NCBI GenBank assembly: GCA_016177705.1
Contig: JACOUT010000003.1
Coordinates: 842,386 to 906,385 of the forward strand
DNA length: 64,000 nucleotides
Origin: Deltaproteobacteria bacterium
GTDB lineage: Bacteria > Myxococcota > UBA727 > VGSZ01
Direction: 5' to 3'
Of this stretch, positions 1-9,490 are shown one piece after another; position 1 is the first letter of the stretch; each line of letters begins with the position of its first letter. Below the pieces are notes generated by a model that saw only the letters and a program-made list of their open reading frames with translations, searched no databases and was not told where the DNA came from. The position numbers and the translations under genes are program-made.

Positions 1-2
1 AG

Positions 3-326
3 CCGTGTGCGCTGCAGATGATCGCGGGTCCGGGCGCGCCCAAGACCTGGGAGCTGTTCTCGGAAGAGGTGGTGGTGGGGCGCGCCATCGACGCCGACAT
101 CCCGGTCAACTCCACCGACCTGTCGCGCCGCCACATGATGCTCAAGCGCACGGGACCGGGGCAGTACACCGTGCTCGACCTCGACAGCCGAAACGGCGTC
201 TACCTGAACGGCGTGCGCGTGCACTCGGCGGTGCTGCACGACGGCGACAACCTGCAGCTCGGCACCGTCATGTTCGTGTTCCACGAGGGGCGCGGCGCGG
301 CGCCACCCACTCCGATCCCGCCGTGA
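3..326 (+). CDS. FHA-domain protein, C-terminal part (5' end outside window)
   Basis: The reading frame is open to the left edge, so only the end of the protein is visible (an internal ATG lies at 18). The visible part is a forkhead-associated domain, a phosphothreonine-binding signalling module. It shows the GR motif (VVVGRAID), the SRRH motif (LSRRHMML) and the DSRNGVYLNG stretch, in the order and spacing typical of FHA folds, followed by a short Pro-rich tail ending at the TGA. FHA domains usually work with Ser/Thr kinases such as the one at 22570-24075. The product of the missing N-terminal part cannot be told. The next gene starts 28 nt downstream on the same strand and may be cotranscribed. 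Confidence 0.8.
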   Translation, partial: PCALQMIAGPGAPKTWELFSEEVVVGRAIDADIPVNSTDLSRRHMMLKRTGPGQYTVLDLDSRNGVYLNGVRVHSAVLHDGDNLQLGTVMFVFHEGRGAAPPTPIPP

Positions 327-354
327 CCAACAAGCAGCTTGTTCGGAGGCGGGC

Positions 355-1242
355 GTGACCTTCTACGTCCACTTCTGGGGCACGCGCGGCAGCATCCCCA
401 CACCCGGGCCGGGGGCCAAGAAGTACGGCGGCAACACCTCGTGCGTGGAAGTGCGCTCCGACGACACGCTGTTGATCTGCGACGGCGGCACCGGCCTGCG
501 CGAGCTCGGCATCGACCTGTTGCGGCGCGGCGAGCAGCCCATCACCGGCCACCTGTTCTTCAGCCACACGCATTGGGACCACATCCAGGGTTTCCCGTTC
601 TTTCAGCCCGCCTATCGCGCGGAGAACACCTTCCGCGTCTACGGCACCGCCGAGGGCGACCGCCGGGCGTTCGACCTGTTGAGCGGCCAGATGCGCTCCG
701 TCGAGTACTTCCCGGTCGACTTCCGCGAGCTGAAGGCCAAGGTCGAGCCCGACCACATCGACGCCGGCAAGCGCCTGATCGACGGGGTGCGCGTGCGCTT
801 CTTCGAGCAAGTGCACCCGGGGCGGAGCTGGGCCTACTCGTTCGAAAAAGACGGCGCCAAGGTGGTGTTCGCCACCGACAACGAGATCGACCTGGCGCTG
901 AAGAACCGCGACGCCGCGCGCGCCGACCCGTCGTTGCCGCGCCAGCTCCCCGACGAGCTGGTCGAGTTCGCGAGGGGCGCCGACCTGCTCATCTCGGACG
1001 GGCAGTACTTCGACGAGGAGTACCCGGAGCGCGTCGGCTGGGGACATCCGCGCGCCACCACCGCGGTCGACCTGGCGGCGGCGGCGGGCGTCACGCAGCT
1101 CGCCATCTTCCACCACGACCCGATGCACTCGGACGCCGACGTCGATCGCAAGATCGTGCTGTGCCGCGAGCGCGCCGCGCGCATCGCCAAGCAGCTCGTG
1201 GTGTTCGGCGCGCGCGAGGGGCTCGAGCTGCGCATCGGCTGA
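355..1242 (+). CDS. Metallo-beta-lactamase-fold hydrolase
   Basis: A 295-residue cytoplasmic protein with no signal peptide, starting at GTG 355. It has the metallo-beta-lactamase metal site HTHWDH at residues 71-76 (HxHxDH), an N-terminal strand with GTRGSIPTPGP, and a later TDNE aspartate and an FHHDP histidine that fit the remaining metal ligands. The GTRGSxP start with GGNTSC is typical of the subgroup containing PhnP-like and cyclic-nucleotide phosphodiesterase-like enzymes, which hydrolyse phosphodiesters. The substrate is not determinable. It lies 28 nt behind the FHA gene. Confidence 0.75.
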   Translation: MTFYVHFWGTRGSIPTPGPGAKKYGGNTSCVEVRSDDTLLICDGGTGLRELGIDLLRRGEQPITGHLFFSHTHWDHIQGFPFFQPAYRAENTFRVYGTAEGDRRAFDLLSGQMRSVEYFPVDFRELKAKVEPDHIDAGKRLIDGVRVRFFEQVHPGRSWAYSFEKDGAKVVFATDNEIDLALKNRDAARADPSLPRQLPDELVEFARGADLLISDGQYFDEEYPERVGWGHPRATTAVDLAAAAGVTQLAIFHHDPMHSDADVDRKIVLCRERAARIAKQLVVFGAREGLELRIG

Positions 1243-1257
1243 AGATGTGCCGGGTCG

Positions 1258-1866
1258 TCAGCGCTTGCAGGTGCCTTCGTAGACCACGCGCAGGCCGTCG
1301 CCGGTGCCGGTGGGATCGAAGGCGCGCTCGAACGTCAGCTCCTTGTCGCTCACCTTGGTGAAGGTGTCCTTGAGCTTGACCCTCTTGCCGCCGCGCGCGC
1401 TGTCGGTGTTCCACCACAAGCGCTCGCCCACCCAGCCCGACGACGTGCCGGCATAGAAGCCGCCCTGGTTGTCGGCGCCGTTTCTGACGAAGCCGCCGAG
1501 CGCGGCCGAGTAGCCCCACACCTCGGTGGACGAGGTGGCGTGCGGGTTCTGCTTGCTCTTCTGCTCCTCGATCTTGACCACGAGCCAGCGGCCGTCGCTC
1601 TTGATGGTGACGGTGATGCGCGTCGGCACCTCGGGGGCGAGCTCGGTGGCCGCCTTGCCGTCGCAGCGCCAGGTGCCGGTGAAGAGCTTGAAGGCCTCCT
1701 TCTGCTCGGCGGGCGGCACGCTGTCGTCGACGGTCGGCTCGGCCGTGGCCTCGTCGACGGCGCCCTTGGGCGTGGCCACCGGCTCGTCGCCCGCGATGGT
1801 GGGCGCGGCGACGAGGAGCGAGAGGGCGAGCAGCGGCCCGCCGGCGATGATGTCGTGGAGCGTCAT
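1258..1866 (-). CDS. Secreted DUF1579-like (lipocalin-like) protein
   Basis: A 202-residue protein with an N-terminal signal peptide (hydrophobic LLALSLLVAAPTIAG, predicted cleavage near residue 26), then a Pro/Glu/Ala-rich spacer and a beta-rich domain starting with FKLFTGTWRCDGKA. The opening 'GTW.C.GK' and a later Gly/Trp-rich region resemble DUF1579/THAP4-like small-molecule-binding barrels. The product is probably periplasmic. Ligand and role are unknown. It is convergent with the MBL gene (15 nt between ends), and 27 nt separate its start from the Cys-rich lipoprotein upstream, so the two may share a transcript. Confidence 0.6.
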   Translation of the reverse strand: MTLHDIIAGGPLLALSLLVAAPTIAGDEPVATPKGAVDEATAEPTVDDSVPPAEQKEAFKLFTGTWRCDGKAATELAPEVPTRITVTIKSDGRWLVVKIEEQKSKQNPHATSSTEVWGYSAALGGFVRNGADNQGGFYAGTSSGWVGERLWWNTDSARGGKRVKLKDTFTKVSDKELTFERAFDPTGTGDGLRVVYEGTCKR

Positions 1867-1893
1867 GGGCGCCTTCCTACGAAGGCAGGGCGC

Positions 1894-4035
1894 TCAAGGG
1901 CAATCGGGGTCGGGCTGGAAGCAGTTGGTGTCGCAGAAGCCGTCGCCGTAGTAGTTGTCGCGCACGCACGGGTCGTCGCAGTCGCGGTCGCGCAGCGGGC
2001 AGAAGGTGTCGCACTGCCGATCGTCGTAGTAGGCGTTGACGGCGCAGGTGTCGTCGCACTCGAGGTCGCGCTGCGCGCAGAAGCTCTCGCAGCGGCGGTT
2101 GCTGTACAGGCCGTCGGTCACGCACACGTCGTCACAGTCGGGGTCGCGGCTCGCGCAGAAGGAGTCGCAGACGCGGTCGCCGTAGTAGCCGTTGGTGACG
2201 CAGGTGTCGCTGCAGTCCGGGTCCGGCAGCGCGCAGAAGGTATCGCACGCCCGGTCACCGTAGTAGCCGTTGGTGACGCAGGTGTCGCTGCAGTCCGGGT
2301 CGGGGTTGCGACAGAAGGTGTCGCAGTAGCGGTCGCCGTACAGCCCATTCTGTGCGCAGTAGTCCGGCTCGCAGTCGGGGTCAGGTTGCGGGCAGAAGGT
2401 GTCGCAGGAGCCGTCGCCATACCAGCCGTTCACCTCGCAGGTGTCGGCCTGGCAGTCGGGGTCGGGCTCGGGGCAGAAGGAGTCGCAGATGCCGTCGCCG
2501 TACCAGCCGTTGTCCTCACAGGTGTCGACGGCGCAGTCCTCGGTGTCGGGCTGCGGACAGAAGGAGTCGCAGGTGCCGTCGCCGTACCAGCCGTTCCGGG
2601 TGCACACGGCGTCGCAGTCGGGGTCGGGGTCGGGGCAGAAGGTGTCGCAGGTGCCGTCACCGTACCAGCCGTTGTCGTCGCACAGGTCGGCCTCACAGTC
2701 GGGATCGGGCTGCGGGCAGAAGGAGTCGCAGATGCCGTCGCCGTACCAGCCATTGCGCGCGCACACGTCGTCGCAGTCGGGGTCGGGCCGCGGACAGAAG
2801 GTGTCGCAGATGCCGTCGCCGTACCAGCCGTTGCGCTCGCACACGTCGGCGCAGTCGGGGTCGGCGCGCGGGCAGAACTGATCGCAGTCGCCGTCGTCGT
2901 AGAAGCCGGCGAGCGCGCAGAAGTCGAGGCAGCCGAGGCTGTCGAAGCTGGCGCACTGCGTGTCGCAGTCGAAGTCGGTGTAGCTGCCGTCGGCGGCGCA
3001 GGGATCGCCCTCGCAGGTGCCGAGCGCGCACGACTGCCCGGCCGCGCACGCGCGATCGCAGGAGCCGCAATTCGCCTCGTCGGTGTCCGGGTCGATGCAG
3101 CGCCCGCCGCACTCGAGGCTGCCCTCCAAACATCCCGAGCGGCAGGTGCCGCCCTGGCAGGTCTCGCGCGGCGCGCAGGCCTGGCCGCAGCGGCCGCAGT
3201 TCGCCTCGTCGTCGGTCAGGCTGACGCAGGCGCCGCTGCACAACGAGACACCGACGCCGTCGCACAGGCCGCGGCACTCACCGACGCCGCCGGTGCCCGG
3301 GAAGCACGCCTCGTCGGCGGCGCAGGCGCGACCGCAGGCGCCGCAGTTGCGCACGTCGCGCGCGGTGTCGACGCAGGAGCCGGCACACGAGGTGGTGCCG
3401 TCCGCGCAGCCGCCCACCTGACAGGCGCCGCGCACGCAGGTCTCGTCGGCGTCGCAGCGGGTGGGGCAGCCGCCGCAGTGCTGCGGGTCGTTGCTGGTGT
3501 CGACGCACGCGCCGCTGCACTCGGTGGTGCCGACGGCGCAGTCGGCGCGGCAGCCGCCCTGCACGCACTTGTCGCCGCCGGTGCAGACCACGCCGCAGCC
3601 GCCGCAGTTCGCCGGGTCGCTCGCCACGTCGACGCAGTCGCGCCCGCACAACCGCTCGCCCGTGCGGCAGGAGGTCACGCAGCTACCCTGGTTGCACTTC
3701 TCGTCGTCGCCGCAGGGGTTGCCGCACTCGCCGCAGTTGGCCGAGTCGGAGGCGAGGTCGGTGCAGCCCGTCGGGCACTGCGTGCGGCCGCCCTCGCAGC
3801 CGCCCATGGTGGCGCACTCGCCCTGGAAGCAGGCCTGGTCGGCGGCGCATTGGTTGCCGCATTCGCCACAGTGCTCAGGGTCGCTTTGCAGGTCGACGCA
3901 CTGGCCGTTGCACATGGTCTCGTCTGCGGTGCACTGCAGCGGCTCGACGTTCGACGGACAGCCGGCGGCGAGCGCGGCAACTATGGCGATGGCGATGACG
4001 GCGACGCCGAGGCGACAGGACAGGCGCGAGAACAT
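1894..4035 (-). CDS. Large Cys-repeat surface lipoprotein
   Basis: A 713-residue lipoprotein. The start ATG at 4035 has a GGGAGG ribosome site and is followed by a signal peptide ending in the lipobox LAAGC. The N-terminal half carries about seven copies of a C-x-G-x-C-VD ... NCGxCGxxC module. The C-terminal half carries about 13 tandem copies of a roughly 26-residue module of the form NGWYGDGxCDxFCPxPDPDC, ending at the stop. All Cys spacings are regular, implying a disulphide-rod structure on the outer surface. Similar repeats occur in myxobacterial cell-surface proteins. Function is unknown; adhesion or a structural coat is the obvious guess. The reading frame continues upstream of 4035, but that part lies opposite the divergent PLD gene and is not coding. 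Confidence 0.85.
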   Translation of the reverse strand: MFSRLSCRLGVAVIAIAIVAALAAGCPSNVEPLQCTADETMCNGQCVDLQSDPEHCGECGNQCAADQACFQGECATMGGCEGGRTQCPTGCTDLASDSANCGECGNPCGDDEKCNQGSCVTSCRTGERLCGRDCVDVASDPANCGGCGVVCTGGDKCVQGGCRADCAVGTTECSGACVDTSNDPQHCGGCPTRCDADETCVRGACQVGGCADGTTSCAGSCVDTARDVRNCGACGRACAADEACFPGTGGVGECRGLCDGVGVSLCSGACVSLTDDEANCGRCGQACAPRETCQGGTCRSGCLEGSLECGGRCIDPDTDEANCGSCDRACAAGQSCALGTCEGDPCAADGSYTDFDCDTQCASFDSLGCLDFCALAGFYDDGDCDQFCPRADPDCADVCERNGWYGDGICDTFCPRPDPDCDDVCARNGWYGDGICDSFCPQPDPDCEADLCDDNGWYGDGTCDTFCPDPDPDCDAVCTRNGWYGDGTCDSFCPQPDTEDCAVDTCEDNGWYGDGICDSFCPEPDPDCQADTCEVNGWYGDGSCDTFCPQPDPDCEPDYCAQNGLYGDRYCDTFCRNPDPDCSDTCVTNGYYGDRACDTFCALPDPDCSDTCVTNGYYGDRVCDSFCASRDPDCDDVCVTDGLYSNRRCESFCAQRDLECDDTCAVNAYYDDRQCDTFCPLRDRDCDDPCVRDNYYGDGFCDTNCFQPDPDCP

Positions 4036-4237
4036 GGGTGCCTCCCGACGGGGTGGACAGCAGCGGAAGCCTACCCTGCCGCCGGGCGCGGCGCGAAAGA
4101 GCCGCCGCCGCCGTGTGCTGCTGTGCGTCAGTGCGTGACCTGCGACGTAGCACTTCGGTCCGCCTCCTGGCACGATCGCCAGCCTTCGATCGTCCGCGTC
4201 GCATCTGCGCGCGGCCGCAACGAGATCAGGAGCTCCC
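4036..4237. promoter_or_regulatory. Divergent intergenic region
   Basis: About 200 nt separate the divergent starts of the Cys-rich lipoprotein (minus) and the PLD-like gene (plus), so both promoters must lie here. The region is GC-rich; I see no convincing -35/-10 pair. A Shine-Dalgarno AGGAG lies just before the PLD start at 4238. Confidence 0.4.
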
Positions 4238-6055
4238 ATGCCCGTCACCACTCGCCCCGCTCCGTCGACCGTGGTCACCACGCCCACCACGGCCGCCACC
4301 GTAACGACGACCGGCGGCACGATCACCGCGACGGGCAACGGCGCGACCACGACCCCGACCGGCGGCGGCACCTTCGACCCGAACGCGGGCACGAGCCAGC
4401 CGCTGCCGAGCGGCCCGACGCTCGGCTCGACGACCGCGCTCGCGTTGCAGGCTGCCCGCCTGGGCGTCGACCCGGCGCTGATCGCGCGCCTGGCGAACCC
4501 TGCCGAGCTGAAGAAGACGGTCGAGGGCTTCATGCAGCTCGTCATCGCCACCGACGGCGCGGCCATCACCAAGAAGCAGGAGCAGCAGATCTGGCGCACG
4601 CTGGCCGCGCTCTCGGCCGCCGGGCAGCTCACGCCCGCGGTCACCATGCTCGTCGACCAGGCGGCCGCCGGCGGCGCCTTGCCGGCGGGGCTGCCGCCCG
4701 AGAAAAAGCAGTCCTTGATCGAGCAGTTCGCCGCGCTCATCGAGGCGGAGATCGCCGCGCGCGGCGCCAACGGCAAGAAAGAAGGCCGCTTCCCCTCGTG
4801 GGCCGCGCTGTCGAAGCGCCACCTCGCTGCCGCGCGAAAGACCCAGGTGCCGCCCAAGGGACCGGGCAATCCGAGCGCCTTCCTCGACCCGCGCTTCCAA
4901 GCGGAGCTCGAGAAGCTGACCGGCGCCAAGATGTCGGGCGGCAACACCGTCACGCCGCTGATCGACGGGCCGGCGAGCTTCGCCGAACGCGACCGCCTGA
5001 TCGACAGCGCCACCACCAGCATCCACTTGATGTCGTGGGCCATCTACGACGACGTCTGCGGCGCCGACACCACCAAGCGCCTGATCGCCGCCAAGCAGCG
5101 CGGCGTCGACGTCAAGATCATGGTCGACGGCGCGGTGGCGCGTCAGCCCGACAAGCAGGCGATGCTCAAACAGCTCGAAGCCGCCGGTATCGAGGTGGTG
5201 CGCTGGCACGATCCGCAGCGGGTGCACGACGGCCAGCACCGCAAGGTCATGATCGTCGATGGCAAGGCCGCGATCGCAGGCGGCATGAACGTCGGCGATG
5301 TCTACTCGCACAAGGGCCCGGCCGGCTCGCAGAAGTGGCGCGACACCGACGTTAAGATCGAGGGCCCCGCCGTTGACGACTGCGCGCGCCTGTTCGCACA
5401 GGTCTGGAACGAGCAGCGGCAGCAGCGCAACCTGACGGTCGCCGCCGTCGTCGAGCCACCGGCGCCCGCGCGCGCCACCTTCGCCGCAGGTCAAAAGCCA
5501 GCCGGGCTCGCGCAGGTGGTCAACGACGCGCCGGGGCCCAAGGGCAACGCGCACATCCTGTTGGCCGCGCTCAAGGCCATCGAGGGCGCCACCACACGCA
5601 TCGACATCGAGAACGCCTACTTCATCACCACGCCGGCGCTGCAAGACGCCATCCTGGCGGCGCTCAAGCGCGGCGTCGAGGTGCGCATCCTGACCAACTC
5701 GCCCCAGAGCGTCGACGAGCCCATCGTGTCGGCGCCCATCCAGGAGAGCTTGCCGTCGCTGATCGCCGCCGGCGCCAAGGTCTACGTCAAGCAAGGCGAC
5801 ACGCTGCACTCCAAGTTCCTCGTCGTCGACGAGCTGTTCTCGATGGTGAAGAGCTACAACCTGCACCCGAGGAGCGAGCGCTACGAGGGCGAGATGAGCG
5901 TCAACGCGCTCGACGAGGCGACCGCCAAGGCGCTGACCGCGGCCTTCGCCGCCGACATCGCCAAGGCCAAGCACCTGGCGCAGCCCTCCGACGTGCAGGT
6001 GCCGAAGACCGCGTTCTCCATCCTGGCCAAGCGCTTCTTCTTCGACCAGCTCTAG
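4238..6055 (+). CDS. Phospholipase D-like (HKD) protein
   Basis: A 605-residue protein beginning with a Thr/Pro-rich, low-complexity N-terminus (about 70 residues) and a helical region. Two HKD half-sites follow: H334-x-K336-x4-D341 in HRKVMIVD with a GGMN turn, and H524-S-K526-x4-D in HSKFLVVD with a SYNLHPRS continuation. Two HxK(x)4D motifs form one active site in the phospholipase D superfamily, which includes cardiolipin synthases, phospholipases and some nucleases. The first half also has the typical MSWAIYDDVCG lead-in strand. No clear signal peptide is seen. Substrate cannot be fixed from sequence. The AGGAG ribosome site supports the ATG at 4238. Confidence 0.85.
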   Translation: MPVTTRPAPSTVVTTPTTAATVTTTGGTITATGNGATTTPTGGGTFDPNAGTSQPLPSGPTLGSTTALALQAARLGVDPALIARLANPAELKKTVEGFMQLVIATDGAAITKKQEQQIWRTLAALSAAGQLTPAVTMLVDQAAAGGALPAGLPPEKKQSLIEQFAALIEAEIAARGANGKKEGRFPSWAALSKRHLAAARKTQVPPKGPGNPSAFLDPRFQAELEKLTGAKMSGGNTVTPLIDGPASFAERDRLIDSATTSIHLMSWAIYDDVCGADTTKRLIAAKQRGVDVKIMVDGAVARQPDKQAMLKQLEAAGIEVVRWHDPQRVHDGQHRKVMIVDGKAAIAGGMNVGDVYSHKGPAGSQKWRDTDVKIEGPAVDDCARLFAQVWNEQRQQRNLTVAAVVEPPAPARATFAAGQKPAGLAQVVNDAPGPKGNAHILLAALKAIEGATTRIDIENAYFITTPALQDAILAALKRGVEVRILTNSPQSVDEPIVSAPIQESLPSLIAAGAKVYVKQGDTLHSKFLVVDELFSMVKSYNLHPRSERYEGEMSVNALDEATAKALTAAFAADIAKAKHLAQPSDVQVPKTAFSILAKRFFFDQL

Positions 6056-6117
6056 CGACGGCGCCACCGAGGTGTCTCGCCTGTTTGCCGCGCGTGCTCG
6101 CGTGGTAAGCAGGCGTC

Positions 6118-7500
6118 ATGACTACCACCTCCTCCGATCAACTCCGCGTCGCCATCGTCGGCTGCGGCCCGAGCGGCTTCTTCGCGGCCGACGCGCTCAC
6201 CAAGGCCAACGTGCCGGTCAAGGTCGACCTGTTCGATCGCCTGCCCACGCCGTTCGGTCTGGTGCGCTTCGGCGTGGCGCCCGACCACCCGAAGATCAAG
6301 ACCGTCACCAAGGCCTGGGACAAGACCGCGCAGCACCCGGCGGTGTCGTTCTTCGGAAACGTCGAGATCGGCCGCGACCTGAGCCTCGACGAGCTGCGCC
6401 AGCACTACGACGCCGTGCTGTTCACCAGCGGCGCCGAGACCGATCGCAAGATGGACATCCCGGGTGAGGACCTGAAGGGCAGCCACCCAGCCACGCAATT
6501 CGTCGGCTGGTACAACGGTCACCCCGACTACGCTGATCGCCAGTACGGCCTCGACGCCGAGGCCGCGGTCGTCATCGGCCAGGGCAACGTCGCCATGGAC
6601 GTGGCGCGCATGCTGGCGAAGACCGTCGCCGAGATCCAGCCGACCGACACCGCGGCGCACGCGCTCGCGGCCTTCGGTGGCTCGAAGGTCAAGGATGTCT
6701 ACATCATCGGTCGCCGCGGCCCGGCGCAGGCGAAGTTCACCACGCCCGAGCTGCGCGAGCTGTGCGAGCTGGCCGAGGCCGACTTCATCCTCAAGGAGAG
6801 CGACCTCGCGCTCAGCGCCGCCGACGAGGAGGAGCTGAAGGATCCCGACAACTCGACGTCGGCCAAGAACGTCGAGCTGATGCGCGAGCACTGCAAGGCC
6901 CACCCGCCGGGCAGCGGCACCAAGCCGCGGCGCGTGCACCTGCTGTTCCGCTTGAGCCCGACCAAGATCGAAGAGAAGAGCGGCCGCGTCGGCGCCATCG
7001 TGCTCGAGAAGAACCGGCTCGAGGGCAAAGCCAACAGCCAGAAGGCGGTCGGCACCGGCGAGACCATCACCATCCCGTGCGGCCTGGTGTTTCGCAGCGT
7101 CGGCTACAAGGGCAAGCCGATCCCGGGCGTGCCCTTCGACGCCAAGAGCGGCACCATCCCGAACGTCGCCGGCCGCGTCACTGTCGACGGCAAGCAGCTG
7201 CCGGGCCTCTACACCGCGGGCTGGATCAAGCGCGGCCCCTCGGGCGTCATCGGCACCAACAAGGCCTGCGCCGTCGAGACGGTCACGCACCTGCTCGCCG
7301 ACCGCGAGAGCTTGCCCAAGGCCAAGGGCCGCGACACGGCGGCGGTGACCGCGTTGCTCGCCTCGCGCGGCGTCAAGGTGGTCAGCTTCGCCGACTGGCA
7401 GAAGATCGACGCCGCCGAAATCGAGCGCGGCAAAGCCAAGGGCAAGGCGCGCGACAAGGTGGCGACGTGGGCTGAGCTGCTGTCGGCTGCGGGGAAGTAG
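6118..7500 (+). CDS. fprA: Ferredoxin/adrenodoxin-type NADP+ reductase (FprA-like)
   Basis: A 460-residue flavoprotein of the adrenodoxin reductase/FprA family, which moves electrons between NADPH and ferredoxin using FAD. Residues near the start show the FAD dinucleotide fold VGCGPSGFFAAD, then the family signature LPTPFGLVRFGVAPDHPKIK. An NADP-binding motif follows in the middle (VVIGQGNVAMDVARML), with the IGRRGPAQAKFT segment typical of FprA. The C-terminus holds GWIKRGPSGVIGTNK, the FAD-contacting loop. Length fits the family. The next gene begins 1 nt after the stop, so it probably heads an operon with the two transglutaminase-like genes, though no metabolic link is evident. Confidence 0.9.
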   Translation: MTTTSSDQLRVAIVGCGPSGFFAADALTKANVPVKVDLFDRLPTPFGLVRFGVAPDHPKIKTVTKAWDKTAQHPAVSFFGNVEIGRDLSLDELRQHYDAVLFTSGAETDRKMDIPGEDLKGSHPATQFVGWYNGHPDYADRQYGLDAEAAVVIGQGNVAMDVARMLAKTVAEIQPTDTAAHALAAFGGSKVKDVYIIGRRGPAQAKFTTPELRELCELAEADFILKESDLALSAADEEELKDPDNSTSAKNVELMREHCKAHPPGSGTKPRRVHLLFRLSPTKIEEKSGRVGAIVLEKNRLEGKANSQKAVGTGETITIPCGLVFRSVGYKGKPIPGVPFDAKSGTIPNVAGRVTVDGKQLPGLYTAGWIKRGPSGVIGTNKACAVETVTHLLADRESLPKAKGRDTAAVTALLASRGVKVVSFADWQKIDAAEIERGKAKGKARDKVATWAELLSAAGK

Positions 7501-7501
7501 C

Positions 7502-9490
7502 GTGGGCGCGCGCAGCACGGCCGCGGCCGCGTTGCTCACGCTCGTCGGCGGCTGCGCCACGCCGGCGCATGCGCCCCTGCCGGCGGGCGCGACGTCGACC
7601 TCGCCGGAGGGGGCAATGCAGGGTGCGCCGGGGCGCGTCCTGCTGCACGAGCTGACCGTGCGTTTCTACCTCGGCGACGACGGCAAGCCGCGCGCTGAGG
7701 AGACGCACCTGCGGCAATCGCTGATCAACGGCGAGCGCGATCAGTGGTTGCGCGTCTTGCAGCTCGGCTACAGCGAGACCTTCGACGTCGTGCACGAGGC
7801 TGCGGTGTCGGCGCGCTTTCCCGACGGCACCGAGAAGAGCTGGGGCAGAGATACCGGCAGCGACGTGCCGGCCACGCCCGGCTGGGTGCTCTACAGCGAT
7901 GATCGCGTGCTGCGCATCGCGCCGCCCTCCGTGCCGCCCGGGTCCGTCGTCGCCACCTTCGCGCGCACCACCCGCAGCTCGCCCGAGCTGTTCCCCTACG
8001 GGCTCGGGCTCGGCAGCTCGGTGCCGGTGGAGCGGGCGCGACTCGTCGTCGAGGTGCCCGCCGGCTTCGACGTCGAGCACGTCGCCGAAAAGAGCATGGC
8101 GCCGGTGCGCTTCGATCCGCAGGTGGAGCAGCTCGAGGGCGGCGCGCGGCGCCTTACCTGGGAGCGCACCGACATCCCCGAGCGCTGCACCATCACGAGG
8201 GGCCTCGCCTGGTGCAGCCGACAGGAGACCGTGCTCTTGCGTCTGGCGAGCTGGCCCGGCGCCGATGGCACCACCGTGCACGGCCCGGCCGACGAGCGCG
8301 GCGCGTCGCGCTTCGCCTGGCAGATCAAGCAGGGCAAAGACCAACCCGACGAGCACGTGGCGAACACCGTGCGCCAGGTGCTGGCCGACGCGCCGGCGGA
8401 CAAGCGTGCGCGCGCGGCGCTGCTGTACGCCTGGGTGCGGGACCACGTGCGCTATTGCGCCATCAGCGTCGGCATGGGCGGCTGGGTGCCGCACGCCGCG
8501 TCCGAGGTGCACGAGGTGCGCTACGGCGACTGCAAGGACAAGGCGAACCTGTTGCGCACCATGTTGGCGGTGGACGGCATCGACGCCCAGGTGGCGCTCA
8601 TCTGGTCCGGCGACTGGCCGGAGCGATTTCGCCTGCCGGTGCTGGCGGCCAACTTCAACCACGTCATCGTCCAGATCGAGCTGCCGGGCGGCACCGTGAC
8701 GGTCGACCCGACCTCGCGCACCACACCCTTCGCCGACCTGCCCGACGTCGACGAGGATCGGCTGCTGCTGCCGGTGACGCGCGAAGGCGCGTCGCTGACG
8801 CCCGCCGGCGCCTCGTCACCGGAGCGCGACGTGCGCGACGAGCAGTACACGCTCACCCTCAGCGACGACGGCATGCTGGCGGGCACCTTCACCTCGACCA
8901 TGAACGGGGCCTATGCCGACGTCCTGCGCGAGCGTCTGTTGGTCGAGCCGCCCGGGCGGTACCGGGAGATCGCGCACGACGAGATTGCGTTCTGGGAGCC
9001 GGTCATCACCGAGGTCACCTACGAGAACGCGGCGCCGCCGGTGGAGATCACGCCGGTGACCGCGCAGGGCCGCATGCAGATCGCCCTGGTGCGCGGCGGC
9101 CTCGCAGGACAGGACGTGGTGCTGCGCGCGCGCGCGCTCCTCGGTACGCCCTTTCCCGCCGTCGACCTGGTGGTCGACGGCGCGCCGCGCGAGGGCCCCT
9201 TCTTCCTCGGGCACCAACGCACGGCGCGCGAGCGGCTGACCATCGCGCTGCCGCCGTCGCTGCGCGCCGGCCGCGTGCCGGCGCCGATCGATCTCGACTC
9301 GCCGTTCGGCCACTACCGCTGCGAGTGGCGCGTCTCCGACGACGGCCACACGGTGGAGCTGGTGCGCGAGAGCACGCGCCGGATGCGCCTGGTCCCTGCC
9401 GACCAGGTGCCGGCGCTGCACGAGTTCGCGCAGCGGGTGCTCACGGCCGACGAGGAGCCGCTCGCCTTGGTCGAGGCGGAGGGGCCATGA
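7502..9490 (+). CDS. DUF3857/transglutaminase-like lipoprotein
   Basis: A 662-residue lipoprotein (GTG start; lipobox LVGGC near residue 17). The N-terminal 250 residues form a DUF3857-like beta domain. A transglutaminase-like cysteine protease fold follows, with a complete triad: C344 in YGDCKDKANLL, H387 in NFNHVIVQI and D402 in VDPTSR. The C-terminal part is a DUF3858-like beta domain. Proteins of this layout are exported peptidase-like enzymes of unknown substrate, common in Myxococcota and Bacteroidota. The stop codon overlaps the ATG of its paralogue (ATGA), so the two are translationally coupled. Confidence 0.85.
   Translation: MGARSTAAAALLTLVGGCATPAHAPLPAGATSTSPEGAMQGAPGRVLLHELTVRFYLGDDGKPRAEETHLRQSLINGERDQWLRVLQLGYSETFDVVHEAAVSARFPDGTEKSWGRDTGSDVPATPGWVLYSDDRVLRIAPPSVPPGSVVATFARTTRSSPELFPYGLGLGSSVPVERARLVVEVPAGFDVEHVAEKSMAPVRFDPQVEQLEGGARRLTWERTDIPERCTITRGLAWCSRQETVLLRLASWPGADGTTVHGPADERGASRFAWQIKQGKDQPDEHVANTVRQVLADAPADKRARAALLYAWVRDHVRYCAISVGMGGWVPHAASEVHEVRYGDCKDKANLLRTMLAVDGIDAQVALIWSGDWPERFRLPVLAANFNHVIVQIELPGGTVTVDPTSRTTPFADLPDVDEDRLLLPVTREGASLTPAGASSPERDVRDEQYTLTLSDDGMLAGTFTSTMNGAYADVLRERLLVEPPGRYREIAHDEIAFWEPVITEVTYENAAPPVEITPVTAQGRMQIALVRGGLAGQDVVLRARALLGTPFPAVDLVVDGAPREGPFFLGHQRTARERLTIALPPSLRAGRVPAPIDLDSPFGHYRCEWRVSDDGHTVELVRESTRRMRLVPADQVPALHEFAQRVLTADEEPLALVEAEGP

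Noticed and set aside
4165..4190. Sigma-54-like site near TGGCACGATCG
   Set aside because: The -24-like TGGCAC is followed by CCAGC rather than the required TTGC at -12.
4226..6067. Long open frame on the minus strand opposite the PLD-like gene
   Set aside because: It is a GC-driven shadow of the plus-strand PLD gene, which has complete HKD motifs and a ribosome site; the minus product has no recognised domain.
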